Shown one piece after another: positions 13,441 to 28,179 of a DNA stretch of 64,000 nt (the stretch's first letter is position 1; each line of letters begins with the position of its first letter). The translations under genes were made by a program, and so were the position numbers. The stretch lies in assembly GCF_003369915.1 (NCBI RefSeq), contig NC_046674.1, positions 10,230,001-10,294,000 on the forward strand, in the 5' to 3' direction. The stretch comes from Drosophila miranda (Eukaryota; Arthropoda; Insecta; Diptera; Drosophilidae). Under the pieces are notes generated by a model that was not told where the DNA came from, ran no database searches, and was given only the letters and a program-made list of their open reading frames with translations.

Positions 13441-16400
13441 TCATCTAACCTCACAGTCTTTTTTCAATGGAAGCAAACTGCCGCCTCCGCTGGTTGCGCC
13501 TCCTCCGCTGCCGTTATTGTTGTTGTTGTTCGAATTGCTGTTGCAGGAGTTACTGGATGCCGACCCGGTGCCGCTGGCCGATGGCAACGAGTTGTTGCTG
13601 TTCTCATAGTTCCCAACGTTCACGCACAACGGGGTGGTGGCACCTACCAGGGAGGCAGGCACACCCATGGCAGCCACGCCGCTCTCCGGCAGCGAGGTGG
13701 AGTCATGCACATCGGCACTCTTGCTGGAGTCGATTACCAAACAGGGCGGCGACGGGGTTCCGCTGTCCTTGCCTAGCAGCGCTGGGGAGGCATTCGCATT
13801 CTGGGAATGCGGCGTAAAGCTGTTGAGAAGCAGCCCTTGGGGCGATGTCTCCCCGAGAGGAGCCATCAGCGGCAGCTCGTTAGCTGGAGACACATTCGGC
13901 TGGTTTGGATCTGGTGGGGGATCCGGTGGCGGATCTTCCTTCTTTTCAGCCTTAGCACCGATGATATAGCCTCCTCCCGACAAGTTTCTAGCTATCTTCA
14001 GGCGCAGCGGTGCCTCGTTCACCGGTGGCTGCTCCAAGCACGTGATTTTCGTCGACGTCTCGGTCTTGCGCTTGTTGATTCGTAAGATCAGCTTTGGCTT
14101 ATCGCCTGGAGAGGCACTGGCCGTGTTCTCAATCAACGTGGTGGTCATCGTGGTGGTGGCTGAGCTACTGTTCAAGATCAGCTGCTTCTGCTTTTGACGT
14201 TTCTTCTCCTTTTTGTCCTTCTTCGGCTTTGACGACTTGGGCCGCTTGCTGGGAGGCTGCGGCATCAGGGCTTCCCCATCTAGAGGTAGGCCGGAGCTAT
14301 CCTGCTTGTTGTTCTCCTCGCCCTTGTCAAAGTCCTGCATGACTTTCTTACGATAGTTCATGGAGTCCCTCTTGATCTCCTCCAGCGTGGGTGTGCTGTA
14401 GTTGCTGGTCAGGCGCTTCTTGGGAGGACAGGCCCTGCGGGTCATCTCATAGCTGTAGCTCTTGCTGTCGCCCGCATTGGAAATGCCCGCAGACGCGACT
14501 GCCTCGCTGCCCGACAAGCCCCGGATCTTAATCTTCAGCTTGGGCGTCTGATGATCGTCTTCGCTGCTCTCGAGGGTCTTGCTCCGTCCTCGACGCTTAC
14601 CTGCACTGGTGGCCGCGCCGGTCTTGCCGTTGTTGTCGTTGTTGCTTCCCGAGCTGCACGCGCTGCGACGTCTTCCATCGCCAGACGCCGTTCCTGCTCC
14701 GCCGCCCGAAGCGCCTGCGAGCTGTTGGTCCTCCGCCAGCACTGAATTGGCGTCGAGAGCGCGCAGTTCCCTGCTGCTGGAGTTCTTCTTGAACCTTTTG
14801 GACCCGTTGCCATTGCCGGTGGACACATCCTCTTCCTCCTCAGACTTGCGCAAGAAGTCGGGGCCCAGGGGAAGGCTGTCGGAGGCCGCAGGAAGCCCGC
14901 AGGAGCTGTCGTCGTTGAGGTTGTCTTTCTGCACCACGTACAGGCTGAGCAGCTCCTTCTTTCGCATTCGTCGCGAGTTGCCGCTCCCCACGGAGGAAGC
15001 ACTGACCACCGTGGAGGTGGACACCGTGGTTTGCACAGCACTCGAGGACTGCACCAGAGTGCTGCTGGAGAGGCTCAGGCTGCTGCTCAGGCTGTTCGCC
15101 ATCGCGCCGTAGTGCTCCCCGGAGTACGCCAAGGGGCTCTTGATCTTCAGCTTCAGCTGGTTGCGGGCATCGCAAATGGACGTTTTGCTGTTCATAATCG
15201 TCGTGTCCGAGTCTATTGAGACCTCCTCCGAGGTTGCCTCTAGGGAAGCCTCAACCAACGATCCCTCCATCAGGTGGGTGGCGCCTCCTGTGGCAGCGAC
15301 ACTGGGTGCCATCTGATTGGCCTCTGTCGAGTGCAGGAGCAGGTTCGCGGGCGGTTGAGAGTTTGCAGCTGGAGCTGAAGCAGGAGCGACTGGCGCTGCC
15401 GACACCGCTGGGTGCTTGCTGGGCGAGGTGCCAGTCCCTGTCGCCCTGAGGGCCGACTGGAACTGGCGTTCATCTTCCTCGTCGAACTCGCTCAGCGTTT
15501 GGTCAGCGGTGCCGGAGTCGAAGGCTCCCAGGAGGTTGTTCTGGTAGGCCTCCTGGGAGGCCGTGCTATGCGGAGCCTCAAATCCGAGATTGTAGGTCCT
15601 CATGTCCACGGGCCCTGGCAGCACGGGATGCAGCAGCGGATTCGTTGTCGTCGCTGCAGTGGGCGCTGGCGTGGGCTTGGGCTGTCCTCGCGGTGTTCGC
15701 AGCTCGAAGCTTCTGCGCCGATCCCTCAGCGACTGCAGATTCTCCACTCCTGGTCCCGTGATGTCGTCGTCGTAGTTGTTGAACTCGAAGGGCGTGCCCA
15801 CCAGGTTGTTGACTATGTGCGTGTTGCTTCCGTAATCCGACATGGGCGGCGGAAGGGGCATGGCCATTCCACTGGCAGCCCCTGCCCCGCGACCTCGTCC
15901 TCTGCCTCGTCCCCTGCCTCTACCAGGAGCCCCGGAGCCGCCACTTCCCCTCGGGGCGCGTTGTCGGGGCTTGCCCTGAATCGTGTGTGTCAGTGGATCG
16001 TACTTAGATGGCGGCAGAGCCACGGCCGGAGCGGGCGCAGGAGGCGTCGGCGGCTGCGGCTGCACGGGTTGCCTGGGCGACTTTCCAGGAGATTTCCCCT
16101 GTGGCAGTTGTGGGGATTTGTTTGTCTGCTTCTTCGCTGCACTCCCGCTGTTGGCGCTGCTCCTCTTGTTCGGCGACTCTTTGGCTGCCACGGCCACCGG
16201 TGTCGTTGGCGGCATCATCGACACAACCGCTGCCTCCACGCAACTGCTAAGCAGTTGAGCTGGATGGGCAGGATGGGCAGGATGGGCGGGATGGGCTGGG
16301 TGAGCCGGATGGGCAGGGTAGGCGGGAATCTTTCCGTCTACCGGCGAGGCCAGGGCAAACTGATGGTTCGGGGTAGTCGAAACTTGCACGGGCGGAACAA

Positions 16401-17464
16401 CAGCCTGCTGCTGAACGGGCAGCATTCCCAGGCTGGGCGTCGTGTACGGCGTCCCAGAGTACTGGGGTGCTTGTGGTGGGGGTGCCAGTGGCAGTGTTGT
16501 CGGCACAGCTCCCACACCCACACCAACACCAGGCACCACGCCCACTCCACCATTGCCGTACAAGCTCGGAGTCGATTCCGTTGTCGTTGACTGAGTGTGC
16601 ATCATCACCGCCAGCTGGGGATAGATTCCTCCGTTGAATTGACTATTCGGCGTCCTCTGCTGCTGCTGCTGCTGCTGCTGTTGCTGCTGTTGCTGTTGCT
16701 GCTGGTGGGTCGGCGTTGTTTGTTGCTGCGGAGCCGCTGCGTTGCTGAACATGGACATGCCGTCAATGCCATTGACCAGGGGAGCATGACTGTAGGGGGC
16801 TGTGGGATTGACAGCACTCCCGCCGCCACCATTGCCACTGGCGTAGCTGTTGAAGAAGGTCTTGCATCCCTCCAGCTGCGATATGTTGCGGGCAGCCACA
16901 GTTGCTGGCGGCTGGTCGTTGGACTCCGAGACAGAGCTGGGGGAGCTGCTGCGCCGCGCTGCTATGAGATCGTTTTCGTTCCAGCGCTGCATCCTGCCGA
17001 AGGGCGACTGCATGCGTGTGTTCTCGTCGTAGTCGCTGAGCTTGTTGCTGTTGCTTCCTGTCCCGGACTGGGCCGGAACCGGTGCTCCGGCTTGGTAGCT
17101 TCCGAGACTATTCTTCACGGCCGCTGCAGCCAGGTCCACAAAGTCTGGAGTGGCCCCCGGGACTGCTCCGCCGTTGTTGGAGAGCGGACAGCCTCCCTTC
17201 TGGTGGGGCGACTTTTCAAGGAAGCAGCTCAGGGGCGGCGCCTGCTGGGAGTTGCCAAAGTTCACCTGGTAGCCACCGCTTGCTCCCAGATTGTTGCCCA
17301 TTGTGGCGTTCGTGGGCGTGGCATTCGGAGTGTTCGTTAAGCTGTTGGCATAGCTTCCACTGTTGGCTGTCATCGGCGAGTCCTTGATCGTCAGGGAAGC
17401 CACAGAGTTCGGTCCCGAGGAGTTGCCATATAGACAGCTTTGTTGCTGCTGCTGTTGTTGCTGC

Positions 17465-17507
<43 letters not shown>

Positions 17508-18005
17508 CCTTCTGGGCGTGAATAATATCCTCGGGGTCAGCAGCATTGTGGAAGGGGAACACCGACGGTATGGCTGGCGTTGGGGGCAACAAGTCAACGG
17601 CTTCCTTCGAGCAGCAGTCGTCCTGGGGCTTCCGCTTGGTCTTGCGTAATTTCTCCAGGAGATTTCGTGTGGCCTGGATACTATCCTCCTCGGAGATCTG
17701 CTCGCCTCTGTCCAGGCTCGATCCAAGGAGACTCATCTGCCCGGGATTGGGTGGATTCAGTACGCTGGCTAGGCTCGAGGCAAAGTTATTCGCAAATTTG
17801 CTGTCCTCCATCTCTAGAATGGTGTCCACAATCGGCTCTAGGACACAAGGGGCCGCTGGACCGGTTGTCAGCACTGGGGCCATGTGTTCCACAGGCAACT
17901 GGTCGATTAAGGTCTGATGCGAAGGCGGGGGCTGCTGCTGCTGCTGCTGAATGGTAGAGGCTACCTCGCTTGAGGGCGAGTGTACCATCAACTGTTGTGG
18001 CAACG

Positions 18006-18039
<34 letters not shown>

Positions 18040-19071
18040 ATCTCCTCCCGAGTTTGCCGAGTTCGAATCCAATTCAATGATTTCCGGGGGATCGGGTGGG
18101 ATAACCGTCACTGCTGGAGACGACGTTGACGCCGAATACTTACTGGCATTCGCCAACAGCTCGTTCTTCCTCTCCTCCTCCAACTCGCGGGCCATTTCCA
18201 TCTCGTTCAGGAGGTGCTGCGTGTGATGGGTGTGCTCTTCGTCTGGCTCGTGGCTACGTCTCCTCCTCCTACGCCTCGAGCGCCAGCGACTGCGACACCG
18301 CTCGCTGAGATCACTGCCGGCATCCGACAACTCGTCGTTGGAGGTGGGCGTGGGTGTGGGCGAGGCAGGAAGTGGAGCGGCAGGCGGTCGCTCGTCGTCA
18401 ATGATGTCCGCCAATTTGCTGGCATTGGCCGATAGCTGCGTGTGCGTTGGAGCGGTGGTGAGCTCCTCATCAATATCCATGGGCAACTCCCCAGCCTCCG
18501 TTGCGGGCTCTATCTCTGTCTCCACCTCGGGCTCGACGACTGGCTCGGGCTCCCGCTGGAGCTTCTCCGGCAGCGGCGAACGAGCTGGAGGCGGCGTGGG
18601 CGTGGGTGTGAGTGACTTTCTGGGCGGCGACGCTGGCGTGGAATTGTTGATTTGCTGCTGCTTCTTGTCCAGCATCTTGTCCAACGCGCTGGTAGCCCTT
18701 CCGCTGGCCGCCTTCCTCTGGTTGATTTCGTGCTCCAGGTTTGGTAGCTTTTTGGGGGACTCGTCGGCTCGGGACTTTCGTCGGGCGGTCTGTTTCTCTG
18801 GCGATGACTTGACTACTGGCGAGGGAGGGCGGGACTTGGAGCCACGTGTTGCTCTTTTGGTGAATTGCTCCGACTGGACTTGCTTCGATCCCTCGTCTGG
18901 AGAGGATTGGCGTCGATGGGAGTGCGTTTTGGGGGCGCTTTGGGCATCGTCCTGAATGTCAACAGTTGCCACTGACTTTTGGGGTGCTCTCTTTGGCGAT
19001 TTGTTGGTGGAGTTCTGACGTGTCCTTGCAGTTAGAGGCTGTGGAGGCGGGGGCGGCGCGGGAGTTGCGGC

Positions 19072-19113
<42 letters not shown>

Positions 19114-22100
19114 GGCTGCGGCTGCGGCTGCTGCCGATGCTGTAGGCTTGTCCACAGATTTGCGCGGTGAACGCTTTGGCACATTGGAGGACACGGTACT
19201 GCACGGTGCAGCAGCGCTTGGAGCTGGCTCCTTGCCTGCTTGCCTTGGTTTCTCTGCATCGCTGGCCTGCGAGTCGCTATCGGAGTCACTGCCACTGCCA
19301 CTGCTCGAGCTGCTCCCCGAGCTGCTGGAGGAACTGGAGCTATCACTGTCCCCGGAGCTGGAGCTGGACAGATTGGGTGCCGCAATCCGACGCTTGATCG
19401 GTGTTGTCGTTTTCGCTGCCGCCTCCTCCTTTGACTTTCTTCGGTTAGCAGAACTTTCCTTTGGAGTGTTCGGTGCTTCCTTCAGCGAAGTTCTTCTCGA
19501 GGGCTTTGCCGGCGAACTCGTGGCTACTCCTAGCGTAGTCATCCCCGCCGTTGTCGCTGTCGTCGCCGCTGGCTCCTTCTCTGCAGACTCGTTCGCAGTG
19601 GAGAAGGTGGTGTCCTGCAGGGGCTTGCTGCTTTTCAGCTGTTCCGCCGCCTTCTTGGCTGCCTGACGCTGCGGCACATAGGAGACAGCAAAACTGGTCT
19701 TGGCCGCGGTAGGCTTTGCGGCAGGAGCAGTGGACTTTGCTTCGGCAGGCGGAGGTGGTTTCTCTTTTTCGGTGCTGCTGGTGGAGGGGGCAGGGGGCTC
19801 TCTCGGCACCTTGGGCGGTCTCCCACGCTTTCCACGTTCCACTATCGCTTCTCCAGCCGACTTCGCCGTGGACTTGGACTGCTCTTTGGATCGCACCTTG
19901 TCTCCACCTCCGAATTTGTCCGCCTCCGTCGCTTGCTTCGAGCCAGAGTCCTTCAGCTTGTTCTTGGCAATCGTGGTGGCCGGGTGGCTTTCCGGCTCCC
20001 GCATTCTATCCGCGGCATCTGGCTGCAGCGTTGCGGCGAGATTCGTGGAGCGCATGTTTTCGGATGCCTTCTTGGCCGCCTGGCGCTGTGGAACCACGAG
20101 AAGATCCGCTGGATATGGCAACTTGACGTTGGAGTTCGCCTTGCAACTGCTGGCTCCTTCTTTTGCCTCCTTTGTGGATTTTGTGAATTTGCTGGCAGCG
20201 GCTGTGGCGCTCGAGACTGATTGAGTCGTTGTCGCAGCTGTCCCTGGCACAAACTCCTTCATGGCCGCCTTCGTTCGTATCGTCTGCTGGTTCTGCGAGT
20301 CGCTGACGTTGCTCTCGACAGCGGTTATTTCTTCCAGCTCCTTCTCGTTGGAGGAGGAGCTACTCTCCGAGTCGGAGTAAATGTGTTGCCCCATCTTGCG
20401 GCCTCCGGTGGTCGGGCCAGACGCCGCCAGTCCCGACGATAAGGCGGCCTCGCGTTGCCGTTCGTTCTTCAGAGGCAGCAGCTCTTCACTTTCATCGCTC
20501 GACAAGCTCTCCTCGGCATCTTTGTGCATCTGAGCCAGTCCTCGTGTGTTTGTAGACAGTTTTCTTCTCGCACCCGTTTCGACTGCGGCTCCTGTTCCTG
20601 TTCCTGCGCCTGATCCTGCATCTGCTTGAGTGCTCTGCTTTGACTTAGTTGGCTGGGTTCTGTTAGGTACTGTTTTGTTGCATATTGCTCCACGTCCGCG
20701 GCCGTCTCGCTCTCGCTCACGCTCCGGCTCCTGCCGCCGCCTCTGCTGCTCATCCTCATCTTCGCTGGAGCTGGTGGCAGATCTTGAGTTCGGAGACGCC
20801 GCAGACGCACCCGCAGCCGCCTCACTCTGACGCCGCTGGCGCTGCTTCTGTCGCTGCTCCACGGAGCGGGCGTAGCTTTGCTTTTTGAGAGGACTCCCTG
20901 TGGTGGATTTTCGCCTTGAGATTCCGCTGGCCGCGCTTGAGCTTCCGCTCTCACTGCCCGAATCGCTTGCAGAGGAACTGTCGGAGCTGCTGGTGCCGTT
21001 CGGCGAGCTGGAATCACCCGATGATGAACTGCCGCTTGACGTATGGGAGGACGCACTGCTCCGGATGTGGGAATGCGATTGCGATTGGGTTTTATTGTGG
21101 GTCGACGTCCCCGTCGCCGCGCCGCTCTTCGAGGCACGCCTCCCTGCAGGAGGCTTCCCAGGCGGCGCACCCCGCACTTTGGCAGCGGTGGTAGCGGTGG
21201 CGATGGAGGTGGATGTGGATGGCACCTTGCCCATCGCTGCCGGCTTCTCTGGAGAAGATGTGCGGGAGGTAATGGCGCCATTGTTGAGCTTCTTGGTGGG
21301 GGAAGCTTTGGCCACCTGCTTACGCTTGTTGGGGGACTGGGAGGCACGTCCACGCCCCTGCTTGCCACTCTGTAGCTTGCCCATGAGCTGCTCGAGGACG
21401 TACTCCAGATTCTGGTACTGTGCCGGCACAGTTTGTCCTCCAGCCGAGCTGTAGAAGCGATCGTACAACGTGGGCCCATCGTTGGCATAGATGACAGCGT
21501 CCATGTCCAAGGCGGGACGCTGCTTATCGTCCTGCTTCTGCTGCGGCTTGTCCAGGCGCGTCTCGTCGAGCACTCCCAGCTGCTTGTAGAAGACCTGCTC
21601 GCGTAGCTTGAAGAGGGAGCGCGACAGCTTCTCCCTCCGGCTAACCATGTAGCAGAGATTGCGAACTCGCTCCAGATCCTGCCGCAAGTGAACCACCAGC
21701 TTGTGGTTCTCCAAGTCCTGCTGCTCCTGCTTGCGGGCTATCATCTCCACGTCCTCGGACTTGGGCGGTATCAGCTCCCGATTGTGGCGCGACTTCCGCT
21801 TCAGCTTCCAGTAATTGTATATGGCCACAATGGCATCGTCGTCCACATCGAACAGATGACAGCTGATGTCATTGATGTTCACATGCTTGTCGAACTCCGC
21901 CTCCACCTCCTGAGAATGAAAAGCAAAAGGGAATTCATGGAAACATGCGTAACAAAGCGTAACGATCGATATTCACCGATCGATCATCGATTTCACATAC
22001 CTGTAGACGCTGAGCTCTTGCCTGGTTACGCTCCTCGGAGGTCATGTCGTTCTTTCGATGATTCTTACGCCTGCGTTGATCCTCTCCTGTCTTGCCGCAC

Positions 22101-24123
22101 GCACTGCTGCCCTCGTTTGCTCCGTCGCCTGTGCCCGTGGCGTACTTGTTCGCTTTGTGCATGGAACTCGTGACCGAGGCACTGCCTCCCCCACTTGCAC
22201 CGCCAGCGTTCTCCTTCTTGCCCTTGCTCATGCTGTGCTTCTGGCAATAGGAACGCAACTTGACGCCATCTTCGGCATTGCCCTCTTCGATGATGGCCCG
22301 CATCTCCAAGCCGTGCTGGAATGCGCAGGTCACATGGTAGGCTGTTTTGCAGGGCTTCACCGAGCACTGGATGCAGCTGCCCACGCGCTTGCGGCAGAGC
22401 ACGCAGACCAGAGACCAACGCGATTGAGGAATGCTTGAGATTTTTGTTATGGGCTCCATGCGATCCACACATCCAATGCTGACTTCTGGTATCCACAGGG
22501 CGCAGGAGACGTGTGCCCAGTGCTTGCCCGATTTGTTGGACTTCATGGCACCAGCCTTGTTCGGACAGAGCACGCAGTCAGGCGTTATGCCCATGGAGCA
22601 GGTGCGACATAGCCATTGACCTGCAAAACAAGGGCAAACACAAATTAAATGTTGTGGACTATGCACTAAGGACTAGGAGATGCTTCGCTGTCGCTGTCGC
22701 CGACGCTGCTCACCTGATGGGATTGCTGTAATGCCGTAACAAGCCTGATGCACACAGATATTGCAATTATCACAGAATACCATTTCGTTGGCCTCCTCGG
22801 AGTCGGGGGACCGGCAAACATCGCAGATGACGTTCTCATCGAACTCGATGCCCAAGCCTTCCTCTTGCTTAAGAATGACCTGAATCTGCTCCCAGCAACG
22901 AACCTGACGAAAATTCACCCTCAAATGAAGAACTGTTTCGAAGGGTAGGGAACACCCTGAGGGAACACTCACCTCCAGCTCCTCAATGACGCGCTCGAAC
23001 TGCGTCTCGTTTATGTGGAAAGCACCGCATTGGGCACGATCGCTATTGTAGAGCCGCAGCCAGGCCTCGTCAATGGGATCTATGTCGTAGGCACAGGTGT
23101 TCTCCGCCAAGGCAACGACATTCGTCAGGCAATGCAGCTCCGGCGAATAGTGCTCGTCTTTGGTAATGCGCAGATAGCGATTTTTCGGACTACAAATTAG
23201 ATGGGGAGAGAGTTAGTATAACTTCCAAGGTCAATTTCAGGGTCAAATTGGGATTAGTGGGATTGGTGGGGACTGGTGGAATTGGTGGATCAAGGATCTT
23301 AGCACTCACAGCTTAAAGTCGTGGGCTGGGGACACAATTGGCTCGGGCAGAACGTAAACGCATGGCTCGGGAAGAGAGTCGGGGTTGACAGGTACTTGTA
23401 CGCCCTTCTCCCACTCCTGCTTCCATTGATCCGCAACAACTAAATACTCATAGTTGGCCAATGGCTCCGAGTCTGGCAATTTCATTGCGCTAATGAGATC
23501 CTTGCTGCAAATAGGATGGGAAGAGAACGGAGCTTTTTAGAGAGATTCAAATTCAAAGCAGAACCAAAAGCAGAGGCAGAGGCAGAAGCTGAAGCAGAGC
23601 CACTGCCTTTCACCTTTCATCTTTCGTCGACTACTTACCGGTAAAGTTCAGCTGGGGCCTCCGTTGAGCTGCGATTGTAGATGCTCGACATTTTAATGTC
23701 TGCCACGGACCGTGCCTGCCAGGAGCTGCTCGTACTCGCCCCCTGCGACTTGCTTTTACTAGACGACTTGGCCAGCTTCGTTGACTTGGATTTGGTAATG
23801 CTGCTGCTGCTGCTGGCGGCTCCAAGTAGTCCACTTCCTCCTCCACCAATATCCAGCTCCTGTTCCACCTCATTTTTGCTGTTACTCGATGGTATAACTG
23901 GAACTCGATCTCCTCCTGTTGCTGTTCCCGCTGCCGCTGCTGCTGCTGCTGCCGCTGCTGCTGCTATTGCTGCCGCTGCTGTTGTTGCCCCATTGGGCGG
24001 TCTACCTTTACGCCGTTTGGTGGGGGGCGGCTGCGGCTCAACATCCTTACGCTGTTGCTGCTGCGGCGGCGGATGATGCGACTGATGATGATGTTGATTA
24101 CCGCGCTTACCTCTTTGTGACAT
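13441..24123 (-). CDS. rno: Rhinoceros, large PHD-finger nuclear protein (3391 aa)
   Basis: Nuclear PHD protein; in D. melanogaster rno restrains EGFR signalling in the eye. Six coding exons on the minus strand: 24123-23639, 23504-23310, 23189-22973, 22903-22714, 22620-22001 and 21909-13441, joined in phase to 3391 codons plus stop. The start [10 protein letters not shown] is the conserved family start. Residues about 326-375 form a C4HC3 PHD finger ([18 protein letters not shown]). An extended PHD finger follows to about residue 480 ([24 protein letters not shown]), as in JADE-type proteins. The remaining ~2800 residues, nearly all in one 8.5-kb exon, are low complexity. They hold Ser/Asp tracts, basic Lys/Arg stretches, polyGln (about 17.45-17.51 kb and 16.66-16.71 kb), polyAla (19.06-19.13 kb) and a GRGRGRGRG segment. 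This is slightly longer than the ~3.2-kaa fly orthologue, mostly through repeats (inference). Confidence 0.96.
16258..16318 (-). repeat. In-frame HPA triplet repeat within rno
   Basis: A 9-base unit (GGATGGGCA on the plus strand) is repeated about seven times. It encodes His-Pro-Ala on the minus strand inside the last rno exon, and one unit is altered. It is a likely length-variable coding minisatellite. Confidence 0.85.
17440..17515 (-). repeat. Long CAG/CAA polyglutamine tract in rno
   Basis: Mixed CAG and CAA codons encode an uninterrupted run of more than 20 glutamines on the minus strand. The codon mixture suggests selection on the protein rather than a pure expanding triplet. Confidence 0.9.
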
Positions 24124-24253
24124 TTTTCATTGGTGTCGAGTTGGTTTTGTGTGTTTCTGCTGTTTTGATTTACTTCTTCTCCCTCGTATCTTGTGCTTGG
24201 TCAGAGAACGGGTTCTTGCTTCAAGACCTGAGTGATTCCAATTCAAAGGAAGG

Positions 24254-24327
24254 ATGAGAGAGAGAGAGACAGAGACAGAGAGAGAGAGATGGAGAGAGCG
24301 AGGGAGAGAAAGAGAGAGAGGGAGATT
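24254..24327. promoter_or_regulatory. GA-rich tract, possible GAGA-factor sites
   Basis: Dense GAGAG repeats 130-200 bp upstream of the rno start codon. Known GAGA factor (Trl) and CLAMP sites look like this. Function is inferred only. Confidence 0.4.
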
Positions 24328-24963
24328 GGAGAGTTCAATTGGAATTCGATCATTGCAAAAGCACTTCCTGCACTTACTACATGCTTAAGGCCACAGTTGG
24401 CGACACCACACCGGCTGCTGCTGTTGCTGCGCTCTCCTGGTAGTGGTGCAATAGTGGTTATTGTTGTGCCGCCCCTTGGACATGGACGCCGCTGCTGCCC
24501 CAGCCCTAATCTTCAGTAGCGACGCCACTTTGCAGTCCTGTGTGCTCAGCACTCCTCTACAGGCGAGTTATCTTATTCCCGCTCCGCTTGTCTTCTCCCG
24601 TCCCGTTCGTTTGCTTCGGTTTGTTTTGTTCGTTGTTTTGCACACACTTTGTGCGTTTCTGTGTTTGTGTTTTGCTTAATTTATTCAGATAATTGCCACG
24701 CTTATGCTGCTCGTCTGATGTTCAGAAATATAAAGACATTAAAATTTTAGGTTTTTTGCAAGTAGGCTCTGCCTATTAATAAGGATTTAACCATTTTTTG
24801 TCCATCCTTTACACCAAAAATACACAAAAAATATAGAAAAACGCTTAAGCTATCGGATATTGTTTAGCTGCTATGACACGCACTCACGCCTTCTCGCTCC
24901 CACACAGCACGCTCGTTTTAAGGGCGCGCTTACTCTGTCTATGAGTGCGAGCGGGAGGCAAGC

Positions 24964-24972
24964 AGGTGGCGC
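24964..24972 (+). promoter_or_regulatory. CTCF-like core site
   Basis: AGGTGGCGC, an exact match to the core of the Drosophila CTCF motif, in a GC-rich patch about 840 bp upstream of the rno start codon. Binding is not shown. Confidence 0.35.
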
Positions 24973-26329
24973 GCGTGTTGCATTTATCAGCTTCTACTTG
25001 GCAGCCAACCATCCTCCTCTTCCTCTCTTCTGCCTGTAAGCAATCATAGGTTTTTTTTGCACTTTTTCCCCCTTTTTATTGTCACAAAAGCATTTGTTAT
25101 TGATGATGGCACACTTTAGATGGGATAGTTTGTACCACGGTTCCTGATACAATAAATTAAACACATGTATCACTACTTTTGTATTGGCCTATGTGAACTG
25201 AATTTTGTTATATATTTTTACATTTGGGTTTTTTGCCGCCGCAGACACACACGCGAGGCACTTGTTACTGTGCGAAAACAGCACAGGTTCAACCAATTTT
25301 ACGTAGCATTTATTTTACACTCACGTTTCACGTTATTGCATTTGCATTTTTGGGGACAATGCAATTTTTATGATTATTTACAAGATTTTCACAGATTTGT
25401 CGCCATTATAAATTTTCGACTCCATCTTTGCGTATACACAGGGTTGCATTTGAAAACTTATCGAGTGTGGTCATACTTGGTACATTACAGTGTGCTGTTA
25501 AGCGCGAAATCTATATAGCACAAATCGACAACAAATATATCGTGGCACCAATGTTAATAAACGGTTTCATTTATTTTTTGAGAAGCACAGAACAATTAAT
25601 ATAAAAGCCCAATAATTTCATGGATTTTCTGCTTATTACCACCCACCCTATCGAATGCCAAATTATGATCCCCTCTCTACGTTACACACCGTGCCATCTC
25701 CAAGGGCCTATTGCCGATAAGCTGACCACGACATCTCTGTGTAGTTGCCATGTAGTAAAATTCAATTTCCGCCTTTAAGAACGAACTTTTTTTATTTAAT
25801 CTATTTTAAAAGTCATGCAAGTCATAGTCTTTCAAAAATTAGCCCATCTTAAAGAAGATTGATTAATTGATCGAATAAAATTAATAGTCTCCTTAAATTC
25901 GCGATTGAAAAGCTCTAAAAGTATCAGTAAACGGAAAAGCTATTGCTGTACCAATACTTAAGTTAATGAGTGTATATTATGTATATATTGCATATATGTA
26001 TGCATATGCATATGTGTAAAGGGCAATAATCGCACAAATCTAGCTTTGGGACCGGAGGTAATTTAGAGGACTATTGAAGAATCAATGTCAGCGAGAAAAG
26101 TTGGCTGATAAGCAAGACAAGCAGTGGAGTGGAGATGTTTTTCTATTCAGAAAAGAAAGCATTTGTGTTTGCGCAGGCTCCGCTGTACCCGTAGTGACAT
26201 TCGTATTTTTTGTTTTTGCACCATAGAACGAACGCAACGCCCTTCTTTGTATCCATTTAAAGTCTATCGAAGTGGTGCGATTAATCGGAGCTAGCTTTTG
26301 CGACGAGGCGCAAAAGAAACACGACAAAA

Positions 26330-27968
<1,639 letters not shown>

Positions 27969-28074
27969 GCGACCGGGCCAGACCGAAAGCCGGTAACCGA
28001 AGGATAAAACACTGCCAGAAAGCAGCGACGCACAGAGACCCCTTTTTACATTTTTCATCAACACTTTTATATGC

Positions 28075-28080
28075 AATAAA
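28075..28080 (+). other. Polyadenylation signal of the BTBD10-like gene
   Basis: AATAAA about 106 bases after the stop codon on the same strand. The convergent glycerol kinase stops only 100 bases further on. Confidence 0.7.
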
Positions 28081-28179
28081 ACTAAAAAGACGAAAGCAGG
28101 AGACTCTACTTTAGGCCAATTGCAGGTGCTAATCTAAATCTTCCCGTTGGTTCTCTTGCCAGTGTTTGAGTCGAGTCGC

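Larger units (their letters stand above)
24124..26329. other. Upstream region shared by rno (-) and the BTBD10-like gene (+)
   Basis: No coding sequence supported. It holds the rno 5' leader, a GA-rich tract at 24254-24327, and a GC-rich patch at 24.88-24.98 kb with a CTCF-like core. A near match to the fly promoter Motif 1 (TGGTCATACTT, one base off the consensus) lies at 25468-25478, and a TATCGA string at 26263. Transcription starts cannot be fixed by eye. Confidence 0.6.
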
